Shown: positions 34,877 to 41,936 of the stretch, piece by piece
Position numbering within the stretch: position 1 is the stretch's first letter
Layout of the letters: each line of letters starts with the position of its first letter
Source of the DNA: an uncultured Ilumatobacter sp.
GTDB lineage: Bacteria > Actinomycetota > Acidimicrobiia > Acidimicrobiales > Ilumatobacteraceae
DNA length: 41,936 bases
Assembly: GCA_938049325.1 (NCBI GenBank)
Contig: CALICC010000003.1
Location: 1-41,936 of the forward strand
Direction: 5' to 3'
The notes under the pieces: model-generated
What the model saw: the letters and a program-made list of their open reading frames with translations, nothing else
Database searches by the model: none
Told to the model about the DNA's origin: nothing
Translations under genes and position numbers: made by a program

Positions 34877-35485
34877 CTATGCGCGGACCACCGACGGAGT
34901 GTGAAGGCCGACGAGCACCGACATGGTGGGGGCGACTTGGATCTCGGTGGCGCGAACGTCGGGGTGCGTCAGCCAATGGTGGCGACCTTGGTCGATCTCA
35001 CCGTTGAAGTGCGGCGGCCACTGCTTCATCGGGGCGAAGTCGTCGATCGTGAACGAACCGAACGGCTTGACGACGTCGGCCAGTTCGACTCGCCGGTCGC
35101 CGGTCTTGCCGGTTCCCCACCCGCCGTCGAACACCAACAGATCGAACGGCCCCTGTTCGTAGAGCTCGCCCGCGTCACCCTGCAGCACCGTGACGTTCGA
35201 GACGTCGCGGAAGACGGTTTGAGCGGCAGCCGCACGAGCCTCGTCGAGCTCGATACTGACGAACTCGACGGCGGGGTCGGCATAGCTCGACAGCCACCCC
35301 AGCCCTGCACCGGTGCCGGTGCCGATCTCGGCGACACGGCCGCCCGGCGCAACTCCGGCTCCGAGCGACTGCAACAACCGTCCCGTCGCTGGGTGCACAC
35401 ACAGCTCGAACGACAGCTGCTCGGCAGCGGCGACCGCGTCACGTACGAGCGGCGGCACGGTGGCGGGATCGAGCGCCGCGTACAT
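34877..35485 (-). CDS. Class I SAM-dependent methyltransferase (O-methyltransferase-like)
   Basis: About 202 residues. ATG at 35485 is chosen because GGAGG lies seven bases upstream; the ORF-track start at 35506 is directly after the upstream stop. The SAM site is GGRVAEIGTGTGAGLGWLSSY (motif I) with VEFVSIELDEARAAAAQTVF (motif II) and PFDLLVFDGGWGTGKTG (post-II). The fold resembles catechol O-methyltransferase-type enzymes (FELCVHPATGRLLQSL at the start). The substrate is unknown. It is immediately downstream of the GGDEF-RHH gene and likely co-transcribed with it. Confidence 0.85.
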   Translation of the reverse strand: MYAALDPATVPPLVRDAVAAAEQLSFELCVHPATGRLLQSLGAGVAPGGRVAEIGTGTGAGLGWLSSYADPAVEFVSIELDEARAAAAQTVFRDVSNVTVLQGDAGELYEQGPFDLLVFDGGWGTGKTGDRRVELADVVKPFGSFTIDDFAPMKQWPPHFNGEIDQGRHHWLTHPDVRATEIQVAPTMSVLVGLHTPSVVRA

Positions 35486-35506
35486 CGCAGTTCCTCCGAG
35501 CGACAT

Positions 35507-36115
35507 CTACATCTCCTCGGCGTACTCGGCGAGCAGCTTGTCGGCGGCTTCGCGCAACAAGCTCGCTTCGGTTCGATTGGTCGCCCGGGACAGCGCAGCC
35601 AAACGGTCGAGAGTCGCCCGGCTGTAGTAGTTGCTCTTCATCACCATCTTGTCTTCGACGTAGATTCCGACGCGGTTCCGCCCGGCGCGTTTGCTTCGAC
35701 TGAGCGCCTCGTCGGCGGCGCGCAGCAGCTCGTCGCCAGTGGTGCCGTGCGGAGGACGCGCTGCGAGCCCTGCGGACAGCGTGACCGGATGCGCCTCCGA
35801 GCCGAGTCCGATCGATTCGATGTGCACCCGCACTTCGTTGATCAACACCAGCGCGTTCTCGAGGCTGACGCCGGGAAACGCGACCACCCACTCGTCACCA
35901 CCAATCCGGTCAACGAGTGACTCCTTCGGGAGATTGGTGCGCAAGGCTCGCTCGAACGTGGCAAGCAATCGGTCTCCGTCAGCGCGGCCCGCCGCATCGT
36001 TGAAGTCGCCGAACCCGTCGAGGTCGGTCATCACCACGCTGATCGGAAGATCACGAGCGAAGTCGTCGATGGCGAGCGCCACCTCGCCTCGGCCCACCAC
36101 CTTGGAGATCCTCAT
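35507..36115 (-). CDS. GGDEF domain fused to ribbon-helix-helix DNA-binding domain
   Basis: About 202 residues from ATG at 36115 (GTG 36121 possible). Residues ~20-150 are a complete GGDEF domain with no sensor domain: VVMTDLDGFGDFNDAAGRADGDRLL (metal/GTP site), DRIGGDEWVVAF (GGDEW, Trp for Phe), and AADEALSRSKRAGRNRVGIY. The inhibitory RxxD site before GGDEW reads PKES and is absent. The last ~45 residues, MKSNYYSRATLDRLAALSRATNRTEASLLREAADKLLAEY, match the ribbon-helix-helix pattern (strand, helix, TxRxxASLLREA helix) of CopG/Arc-like DNA-binding domains. I know no described family with this pairing. Diguanylate cyclase activity or GTP/c-di-GMP sensing that controls DNA binding is inference. 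An AT-rich palindrome precedes the gene. Confidence 0.85.
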   Translation of the reverse strand: MRISKVVGRGEVALAIDDFARDLPISVVMTDLDGFGDFNDAAGRADGDRLLATFERALRTNLPKESLVDRIGGDEWVVAFPGVSLENALVLINEVRVHIESIGLGSEAHPVTLSAGLAARPPHGTTGDELLRAADEALSRSKRAGRNRVGIYVEDKMVMKSNYYSRATLDRLAALSRATNRTEASLLREAADKLLAEYAEEM

Positions 36116-36122
36116 ACTCACT

Positions 36123-36136
36123 ACATATATACGTGT
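36123..36136. promoter_or_regulatory. AT-rich inverted repeat before the GGDEF-RHH gene
   Basis: ACATATATACGTGT is an imperfect palindrome (10 of 14 symmetric) in a window otherwise very GC-rich. It covers the likely -10 region (TATATG, about 8 bases before the ATG) and is a plausible site for autoregulation by the RHH domain. Confidence 0.4.
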
Positions 36137-36174
36137 GTGGTACCAATGTCAACCGTCTGATGCGCTGCGCAGGT

Positions 36175-36221
36175 TTCTGGTCCACGGAAGCGTCGGAAAC
36201 CGACGCAGTTGTGGACCAGAA
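36175..36221. terminator. 47-base two-part stem-loop downstream of nudK
   Basis: An 11-bp outer stem (TTCTGGTCCAC / GTGGACCAGAA), a symmetric 4x4 internal loop, a 7-bp inner stem (GCGTCGG / CCGACGC) and a three-base loop. It lies 65 bases after the nudK stop and about 40 bases upstream of the AT-rich site before the GGDEF-RHH gene. It is a probable transcription terminator without a U-tract, but a structured RNA or an operator is also possible. Confidence 0.6.
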
Positions 36222-36285
36222 CAAGCCAGGGGAACAGACAAAGGGAGCGAGCGGGAGGGAGGGACCACCCGGGTGGGGCGTCGCG

Positions 36286-36885
36286 TCAGCGAGTGATGCG
36301 TTGTTGCGCAGCCCACTGCAGGAGCAACACGGTCTTGCCATCGTTGATCTCGCCGCTCGCCACGCGACCGAGGGCGTCGTCGAGGCCGAGTTCGAGTACC
36401 TCGATGTCCTCGCCCTCGTCGGCGACGCCACCGCCGTCTGCCACCTTGTCATCGGGCGAGTAGTCGGCAGCGAAGAACGCCACGCGCTCGGTCACCGAAC
36501 CCGGGCTCATGAACAACTCGAACAGGTACGTCACCGAACCGACCCGGTAGCCGGTCTCCTCTTCGACCTCGCGCCGGATCGCCGACTCGGGATCGTCACC
36601 GTCGAGCAGTCCGGCGGGCGCTTCGATCAGCATCCCGTCCGGATGACCGTTCAGATATGCAGGTACCCGGAACTGGCGTGTGAGCACGACGGTCTCGCGC
36701 TCCCAGTCGACGAGCAAGATCGTCGCGCCATTCCCTCGGTCGTACGCCTCACGCTGGTGGCGAGCCCACTCACCGTTCGCAGACCGATAGTCGAACTCGA
36801 CTCGACGCAAGGTGTACCAGCTGTCGGACAGCACGTCGACGCGCTCGATGCGGACGTTCGGATTCGAGTCAGGACCCGGAGACAT
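36286..36885 (-). CDS. nudK: NUDIX hydrolase, GDP-mannose pyrophosphatase type (NudK)
   Basis: 199 residues. The Nudix box is GLLDGDDPESAIRREVEEETGY, and the flanking sequence closely follows NudK of enterobacteria: YDRGNGATILL, VVLTRQFRVPAYLNGHPDGMLIEAPAG, FELFMSPGSVTERVAFF and DEGEDIEVLELGLDDAL. NudK hydrolyses GDP-mannose and related nucleoside-diphosphate sugars. TACCGT lies six bases before the ATG at 36885, so the mRNA is probably leaderless. The stop is followed by a large hairpin. The arylsulfotransferase-like gene upstream ends about 29 bases away. Confidence 0.9.
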   Translation of the reverse strand: MSPGPDSNPNVRIERVDVLSDSWYTLRRVEFDYRSANGEWARHQREAYDRGNGATILLVDWERETVVLTRQFRVPAYLNGHPDGMLIEAPAGLLDGDDPESAIRREVEEETGYRVGSVTYLFELFMSPGSVTERVAFFAADYSPDDKVADGGGVADEGEDIEVLELGLDDALGRVASGEINDGKTVLLLQWAAQQRITR

Positions 36886-36913
36886 CGCGACACGGTACGC
36901 GGCGGCCGGGTTC

Positions 36914-38728
36914 CTACTCGTTCACCCAGTCGGGGCCGAGGTAGAACGACGAGATGCGCTCGGCTCGATACGTCACCCAGAGTTCGTTCGGCGCCGATCT
37001 GAACTCCCACACGACGTCGCCGCCTGACTGACCATCGGGCACGACTTCGCGCACCAGGATGTGCAGCGGATCCGCTGGATCGGGCGGGAACGCCCCGATG
37101 CCGCCGTGGGTGATCAGCACGTTGCCGTTCTCCAACACATCGGCGTCTCCGATGAATTCGGCATAGGCGACATCGCCCGACGCTTCGTTGTCGATGTGCT
37201 CCCAACGCTGTCGAGCAGACCAGTCAGCGGGGTCTTCCGAAGCATCGTCCACGTCGTAGATGACCGCGCGGCTGAACAACGGATTCGCCGGATCATCGGC
37301 AGAAGTACCCGGACGAACGTTGCCGTTGTCGTAGACCACCAGCGAACCGTCGACGTTCACTTCGACCGCGTGCTGGTAGTAGGTCGGCTCACCGTCGAGC
37401 GGCATCGTCGCGCCCGCACCGAGAATCCATCGAAGCTCCGATTGTGGGCCTTCGGCGTCGAGGTGGTTGAACGCAACGATCTGATTCGTGTGGCGCGACG
37501 AGATGATGATCGCGTCGCGCTCGGGGTCGTACACCGCGCTGTTCGCGTGCGTCCAGTCTCGTGTGTTCTCTTCCTGGAAAATCCCTTGCGGGACACAGAG
37601 TTCGATCCCGGGATGCTCATCGATACTCACCACGTCCCACAGGTCCCACGTGCGCACCACCGTGCCGTCGGGCTCGAATTCGACCGCGACGTCGCTCACC
37701 GCGTTGAACGGCGCCGGGTCGTCGGGGCAGAACGTCGCCCGCTGTTCGGGAGTGAGTTCGTGCACCGTGGTCGAGAGCGTCAAGATGTTGCCGTTCGGCA
37801 TCGGCCAGTTCTCATGATGCACTCCCACCAGGTCGATCCAGTCGGAGCGAACCGGAAGCGGATCGATGTCGCCCGGGTTGCCGGCGAGGGCCCCGACCCC
37901 ACCCTGAAATTCGACCTGATCGGGGTCCACTTCAGCAATCACCAGGTCGTCATCGACCGTGTCACCTTCGACCGACGACGGTTGCGGTCGCCAATGGCCC
38001 ACGACGTTGCCGAGCATGTCGATCTCGCGGATGCCGAACGGCCAGTAGAAGATGTTGAACGTGCCATCGGGCGTCGGCTCGAAACCCGCCTGCGCGCCCG
38101 TGTTCGCGTAGTACCACACGACCTCGCCGTCGTTGTCGTAGGCAACGAGGGTCTGGCTCGAGGGCGCTCCCTCTGGAATCTGGAGTGAGTCGAGCTCGAG
38201 CACCGTGTATCCGGGCGCGGCGCGGTCGGCGTCGACCGTGACCTCGTGCTCGGAGAACCACTCGGGGAGCGCCGACGTCGTGAACTCGCCCGCCTCAACC
38301 GATCCGAGCGATTCACCGTCTTCGTCGAACGCCTCGACGTCGACGAGGTAGGTGAGCTCGGCGCGCATGCCGACCAGCGGAATTTCGTGGTCGACCGCGG
38401 CCGCCACTGTGCGAGGTACCGCGACGCTGTGATCGTCGGAGGTTGCGGTGACTTCGATCTGGGCGGCCTGAGCAAGCGCAACCTCCACCGATGCGGCGAG
38501 TCCGATGTACGGACTGGGCTCGATCGCGATTCGAGTCACGACCCCTGGCTCGGTCGTGGTGGGTGAGTCGGTGGCGGGCGGCGCCTCGTTCGTCGCCACG
38601 GCCGGCGCAGTCGTGGCCGCATCAGATGGTTCGGTCGCGACTGTGGGCGCAGCGTCGTTGCCGTCGCTGGCACACGCACCAGCGAGGAACACGAACGAGG
38701 CAAACGAAACGACGAATCGACGAGGCAC
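36914..38728 (-). CDS. Arylsulfotransferase-like lipoprotein
   Basis: About 604 residues from GTG at 38728 (ORF-track start 38812 is 28 residues longer). The N terminus is a lipoprotein signal (RRFVVSFASFVFLAGAC) followed by a Thr/Ala/Pro-rich linker. A fibronectin-like segment (~110 residues) precedes a beta-propeller with PEWFSEHEVTVDADRAAPGYTVLEL, GVHHENWPMPNGNIL and RDWTHANSAVYDPERDAIIISSRHTNQIVAFNH. The last two carry the His and Arg residues conserved in bacterial arylsulfate sulfotransferases, which move sulfate between phenols without PAPS. The protein should be lipid-anchored outside the membrane. Substrate unknown; enzymatic activity is inference from the motifs. Confidence 0.8.
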   Translation of the reverse strand: MPRRFVVSFASFVFLAGACASDGNDAAPTVATEPSDAATTAPAVATNEAPPATDSPTTTEPGVVTRIAIEPSPYIGLAASVEVALAQAAQIEVTATSDDHSVAVPRTVAAAVDHEIPLVGMRAELTYLVDVEAFDEDGESLGSVEAGEFTTSALPEWFSEHEVTVDADRAAPGYTVLELDSLQIPEGAPSSQTLVAYDNDGEVVWYYANTGAQAGFEPTPDGTFNIFYWPFGIREIDMLGNVVGHWRPQPSSVEGDTVDDDLVIAEVDPDQVEFQGGVGALAGNPGDIDPLPVRSDWIDLVGVHHENWPMPNGNILTLSTTVHELTPEQRATFCPDDPAPFNAVSDVAVEFEPDGTVVRTWDLWDVVSIDEHPGIELCVPQGIFQEENTRDWTHANSAVYDPERDAIIISSRHTNQIVAFNHLDAEGPQSELRWILGAGATMPLDGEPTYYQHAVEVNVDGSLVVYDNGNVRPGTSADDPANPLFSRAVIYDVDDASEDPADWSARQRWEHIDNEASGDVAYAEFIGDADVLENGNVLITHGGIGAFPPDPADPLHILVREVVPDGQSGGDVVWEFRSAPNELWVTYRAERISSFYLGPDWVNE

Positions 38729-38838
38729 CCTTGCATTCGACCAGTCCTCACGACGAAAAGCTCGCAACTCAGAATTTGCAGCGACGCGCGGTTCGCCCGT
38801 AACTCCGCGCACGGCGCGAATGCGTAGTGTGTTCGTCC

Positions 38839-39264
38839 ATGGTCAGTAACAAGCAGCAAGTCGAGAGCCTGCGCAACGTCAAACTGTTCAGCAGTTGCAC
38901 CGACAAAGAACTCCGCAAGGTCGCAAAGGCGACCGACGAAGTGTCGATGACCGAGGGAACGCTCATCATCGACCAAGGCCAAACCGGCCGCGAGGCATTC
39001 GTCATCGTCGAGGGCGAGGTGATCGTTCGTCGCAACGGTCGCAAGGTCGCCGAGCTGGGCGCTGGTTCAGTGGTTGGCGAGATGTCACTGCTCGACAAAG
39101 GTCCGCGCACCGCAACCGTTGTGTGCCAGACCGACTGCACGCTGCTCGTCATCGACCAACGCCGCTTCCTCGGTGTGCTCGACGAAATCCCGTCCATCAG
39201 CCACAAGCTCATGGCGAGCCTCGCGTCAAAGATCCGCGAACTCGACCGCGCGTCGTTCGGCTGA
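38839..39264 (+). CDS. Stand-alone cyclic-nucleotide-binding domain protein
   Basis: 141 residues from ATG at 38839. The fold is a Crp-type cNMP-binding domain (LRNVKLFSSCTDKELRKVAKATDEVSMTEGTLIIDQGQTGREAFVIVEGEVIV) with a phosphate-binding cassette GEMSLLDKGPRTATVVC, which keeps the Glu and Arg that bind cyclic nucleotide. It ends with a short helix (HKLMASLASKIRELDR) and has no DNA-binding domain, so it must act through a partner or as a sink. TAGTGT lies eight bases before the ATG, suggesting a leaderless mRNA. It diverges from the arylsulfotransferase-like gene. Confidence 0.9.
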   Translation: MVSNKQQVESLRNVKLFSSCTDKELRKVAKATDEVSMTEGTLIIDQGQTGREAFVIVEGEVIVRRNGRKVAELGAGSVVGEMSLLDKGPRTATVVCQTDCTLLVIDQRRFLGVLDEIPSISHKLMASLASKIRELDRASFG

Positions 39265-39354
39265 CTCGCCGTTCGCTCGATCCTCCCGCGCACCGTCTTC
39301 GAGGATCCCCATGACGATCGAGCGTCAGTACTGCGAGTTGCGTAAGTTCACGCC

Positions 39355-40104
39355 ATGAACTTCGTGCAACTCCCCGACGACTGGCCGACACAACGAGGAA
39401 CCCTGCAACGAATCGCGACGCACGTCGTGGCCCAGGCTCAGCAGAAGGTGACCGGCCACTTTGCACTCATGGCCGTACCCGGCGGCTTCGGCACGCCACA
39501 GTTCGGCGCGGACCGCCAACGTGTCCGCGTGTCGGGCGGCTCGGTCTTCGTCGAAACCGCCAAAGGCCCGCGTGACGGTGGAGCCGAAACCTCGGTGCAC
39601 ATGATCGCCGGATCGACGCTGCGCGACCTTTGTGCCGCAGCGGGGTTCGAGCCCGACCCGGACTTCTCGGTCGGACACGACACACCCGAGCTCGGCGACG
39701 TCGACGAACCGCTCATGCTCGACTCGGAAACCACGACCGTGGTCGGCGACTGGTACCTCCTCGGTCAACGTGCGATGGATGTGACAATCGCCTCGCTGCC
39801 CGACCCGCAAGCGTCGGTCGCTCGCCTCTGGCCCGAACACTTCGACATCGGTATCGACCTCGCCGTCGACCCTGCCAACAAACCGGGCATCCGGACCAAT
39901 CTCGGCGCAGCGGCGGGCGATTCCTACCACGAAGAGCCGTATTTGTACGTCGGACCGTGGGATGACTCCCGACCCGGCCCCGCCGAGTTCTGGAACGCTC
40001 CGTTCGGCGCGACCCTCGGTTTCGGCGAACTCGATGCCGCCGAGAACCCCCTCGCAGCGGCCACCGAGTTCTTCTTGCACGGCGTTGCGTACTTGCGAAG
40101 CTGA
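39355..40104 (+). CDS. Uncharacterised protein
   Basis: 249 residues, no signal peptide or membrane helix. I do not recognise the family. It opens MNFVQLPDDWPTQRGTLQRIATHVVAQAQQ and has a beta-rich middle with GGFGTPQFGADRQRVRVSGGSVFVE and a C-terminal segment DSYHEEPYLYVGPWDDSRPGPAEFWNAPFG, rich in aromatic and acidic residues. Codon use fits the window, so it is a real gene. TAAGTT lies six bases before the ATG, suggesting leaderless transcription. Its neighbours give no functional clue. Confidence 0.8.
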   Translation: MNFVQLPDDWPTQRGTLQRIATHVVAQAQQKVTGHFALMAVPGGFGTPQFGADRQRVRVSGGSVFVETAKGPRDGGAETSVHMIAGSTLRDLCAAAGFEPDPDFSVGHDTPELGDVDEPLMLDSETTTVVGDWYLLGQRAMDVTIASLPDPQASVARLWPEHFDIGIDLAVDPANKPGIRTNLGAAAGDSYHEEPYLYVGPWDDSRPGPAEFWNAPFGATLGFGELDAAENPLAAATEFFLHGVAYLRS

Positions 40105-40163
40105 AAGTTGATGATGGCGGGGTTATGACCGCGACGTCTACCCGCGGGTAGCTTTGACACCGC

Positions 40164-41936
40164 ATGAGTACTGCTGAAGACACCACCTCTGAAACGGGTT
40201 CTGAAACAGGCACGCGAGCGCGGATCAAGCCGCACCAGCTGCCACTCGTCATCTTCACGGCGATGGCGGTCTTCACCGTCGTTTCGGGCATCATCCCGCA
40301 GATCACCGGGTGGAAGAGCGACAGCCCGATTCACCGCACGGTGTTCGTGAACGTTCCGGGTCCGCTGCAGATCGCGTTCTACACGGTGATCCCGGCGCTG
40401 CTCGTGTGGGTCGCGATCATGTTCTCGCACCGGATGAAGAACTGGGAGCGCGGCGCACCCTCTCAGCGCAAGACCACGACCAAGAACGCCGCCAAGCGAC
40501 TCAAGGACTTCCGAGCCGGCGTCTACATGCAGACGCTGCTGCGCGACGCCGGTGCGGGCCTCATGCACTCGATGATCTACTTCGGGTTCCTCGGACTGCT
40601 CGGCGTGACGACGGTGCTCGAAGTCGACCACCAGATGCCTGAGGCACTGAAGTTCCTCCACGGCGACGTGTATCGCGGTTACGTCGCCTTCGGTGACCTC
40701 ATGGGCCTGATCTTCATGGTCGGCATCGTGTGGGCGATCGTGCGCCGCTACGTGCAGCGCCCGTACCGCATTCGCATCAAGTCGAAGCCCGAGCACGCCA
40801 TCATTCTCGGCACGTTCTTCGTCATCGGCCTCTCCGGCTTCGGCGCCGAGATGTTCCGCATCGCACTCGAAGGCCAGACCCGCAACGTCGACTACGAGAA
40901 GTGGAGCTTCATCGGCTACCCGCTCTCGACACTCGTCGACGGTTGGGGCACCTCGACCCTGCAGCTGTGGCACCAGATCTGGTGGGTCGCTCACGTCGTC
41001 AGCTTCCTCGTCTTCCTCGCGATCCTGCCGATCACGATGCTGCGCCACATGTTCACCTCGCCGATCAACATGTACCTCAAGGACAAGGACCGCCCGAAGG
41101 GCGCCATGCGTCCGATGGCAAACCTCATGGAGACCGAGCTCGAGTCGTTCGGCGCCTCCGTCGTCGAAGACTTCACCTGGAAGCAGCTGCTCGACCTCGA
41201 CGCCTGCACCATGTGCGGACGTTGCACCTCCGTGTGCCCGGCGCACGCCACCGGCAAGCCGCTCGACCCGCGCGAGATCGTGCTCAAGTCGGGCGAAGTC
41301 ATGGCCGCAACCGGCACCCCCGCCGTCTCGCCGCCGCTCGGCACCGATAAAGAGATCACGGTCTCGGCCAACTCGCTGTTCGAACGCATCACGGCCGAAG
41401 AGCTGTGGGCGTGCACCACGTGCAAGGCCTGCGACGAGATCTGCCCGGTCAACATCGAGATCACCGACAAGATCTTCGACATGCGTCGCTACCTGTCGCT
41501 GATGGAGTCGAACTTCCCCGCCGAGCTCGGCAACGCCTACCGAGCGATGGAGAACCAGGGCAACCCGTGGGGCCTCAACCAAGGCGAGCGTGCCGACTGG
41601 GCCGAAGGCATCGAAGGCGTGCAGATCGTCGACCCGGGCGAAACCCTCGACACCGAGTACCTCTACTGGGTCGGTTGCGCCGGTTCGTTCGACGACAAGA
41701 ACAAGAAGGTCACCCAGGCCATGGCGAACCTGCTTCGCCGTGCCGGCATCGATGTCGCCATCCTCGGCCCGTCCGAGATGTGCACGGGCGACTCCGCTCG
41801 CCGTTCGGGCAACGAGTACCTGTTCCAGATGCTCGCCCAACCCAACGTCGAGATGCTCAACGAGATGGGCGTCAAGAAGATCATCGCCCAGTGCCCGCAC
41901 TGCCTCAACACGTTGAAGAACGAGTACCCGCAGCTC
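40164..41936 (+). CDS. EtfD/HdrD-like membrane iron-sulfur protein, 5' part
   Basis: 591 residues to the window end, no stop, so it is partial; the ORF track misses this frame. A NarI-like membrane domain of about five helices (residues ~25-300) is followed by two 4Fe-4S motifs (CTMCGRCTSVCPAH and CTTCKACDEICPV) and by CCG-type Cys segments (WVGCAGSFDD, AQCPHCLNT) that bind a non-cubane cluster in heterodisulfide reductase-like proteins. The layout matches mycobacterial EtfD, which passes electrons from electron-transfer flavoprotein to menaquinone during beta-oxidation. TAGCTT lies nine bases before the ATG, with ATGACC 18 bases further up as a possible -35. The membrane location and electron-transfer role are well supported; the partner is inferred. 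Confidence 0.92.
   Translation, partial: MSTAEDTTSETGSETGTRARIKPHQLPLVIFTAMAVFTVVSGIIPQITGWKSDSPIHRTVFVNVPGPLQIAFYTVIPALLVWVAIMFSHRMKNWERGAPSQRKTTTKNAAKRLKDFRAGVYMQTLLRDAGAGLMHSMIYFGFLGLLGVTTVLEVDHQMPEALKFLHGDVYRGYVAFGDLMGLIFMVGIVWAIVRRYVQRPYRIRIKSKPEHAIILGTFFVIGLSGFGAEMFRIALEGQTRNVDYEKWSFIGYPLSTLVDGWGTSTLQLWHQIWWVAHVVSFLVFLAILPITMLRHMFTSPINMYLKDKDRPKGAMRPMANLMETELESFGASVVEDFTWKQLLDLDACTMCGRCTSVCPAHATGKPLDPREIVLKSGEVMAATGTPAVSPPLGTDKEITVSANSLFERITAEELWACTTCKACDEICPVNIEITDKIFDMRRYLSLMESNFPAELGNAYRAMENQGNPWGLNQGERADWAEGIEGVQIVDPGETLDTEYLYWVGCAGSFDDKNKKVTQAMANLLRRAGIDVAILGPSEMCTGDSARRSGNEYLFQMLAQPNVEMLNEMGVKKIIAQCPHCLNTLKNEYPQL

Noticed and set aside
39924-41900. 658-residue minus-strand ORF
   Set aside because: Antisense to the iron-sulfur protein, which has clear cluster motifs and membrane helices and is itself missing from the ORF track.

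Overview
The window looks like the chromosome of a high-GC actinobacterium, most likely from the Acidimicrobiia (Ilumatobacter-like). This is inferred from the strong G/C third-position bias, the dnaK-grpE-dnaJ-hspR operon with HspR (HAIR) operators, an EccC/FtsK-like protein, and many start codons that sit 6-9 nt behind a TANNNT hexamer, as in leaderless mRNAs. No rRNA, tRNA, CRISPR array, insertion sequence or prophage was seen, and no gene-free stretch exceeds 300 bases.

Layout. 1-421: 3' part of a HAD phosphatase. 608-4867: MoxR ATPase, DUF58 protein and a transglutaminase-fold membrane protein that has lost its catalytic Cys and His. 4915-8339 (minus): a four-gene metal-uptake operon resembling Vibrio zrg (DUF2796 His/Asp-rich lipoprotein, MacB/Lol-type ABC ATPase, FtsX-like permease, DUF3299 lipoprotein) behind a leaderless promoter overlapped by a Zur-like box. 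8435-13237 (minus): a 1600-residue surface protein with about 12 Ig/cadherin-like repeats and Thr-rich linkers. 13460-17709: an EccC/FtsK-like protein without Walker A lysines and a PilM-like actin-fold protein. 17740-21844 (minus): the HspR-controlled chaperone operon. 22040-22447 (minus): cytidine deaminase. 22593-28102: FAD oxidoreductase, small membrane protein, TauE/SafE permease, Ser/Thr kinase and FHA/zinc-ribbon protein, the last three with overlapping reading frames. 28124-31910 (minus): a sugar ABC transporter and P-loop kinase in frcBCAK order, divergent from a LacI regulator (32105-33136) across three identical operators. 33185-34825: gpmI. 34877-36115 (minus): a GGDEF domain fused to a ribbon-helix-helix DNA-binding domain, followed by a methyltransferase. 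Then nudK (minus), an arylsulfotransferase-like lipoprotein (minus), a stand-alone cNMP-binding protein, an uncharacterised protein, and the 5' part of an EtfD/HdrD-like membrane iron-sulfur protein running off the end.

How it fits together. MoxR, DUF58, transglutaminase, Ig-repeat protein, FtsK-like, kinase and FHA genes are, to my knowledge, often neighbours in actinobacteria. Here they lie in three blocks separated by the zrg-like operon and by the chaperone/cdd/oxidoreductase genes. Both would-be enzymes (transglutaminase and FtsK-like) lack key residues and no WXG100 substrate gene is visible, so this looks like an envelope or surface system under kinase/FHA control, not a standard type VII secretion locus. 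The GGDEF-RHH fusion is the most unusual single protein: it would join a second-messenger domain directly to a DNA-binding domain.
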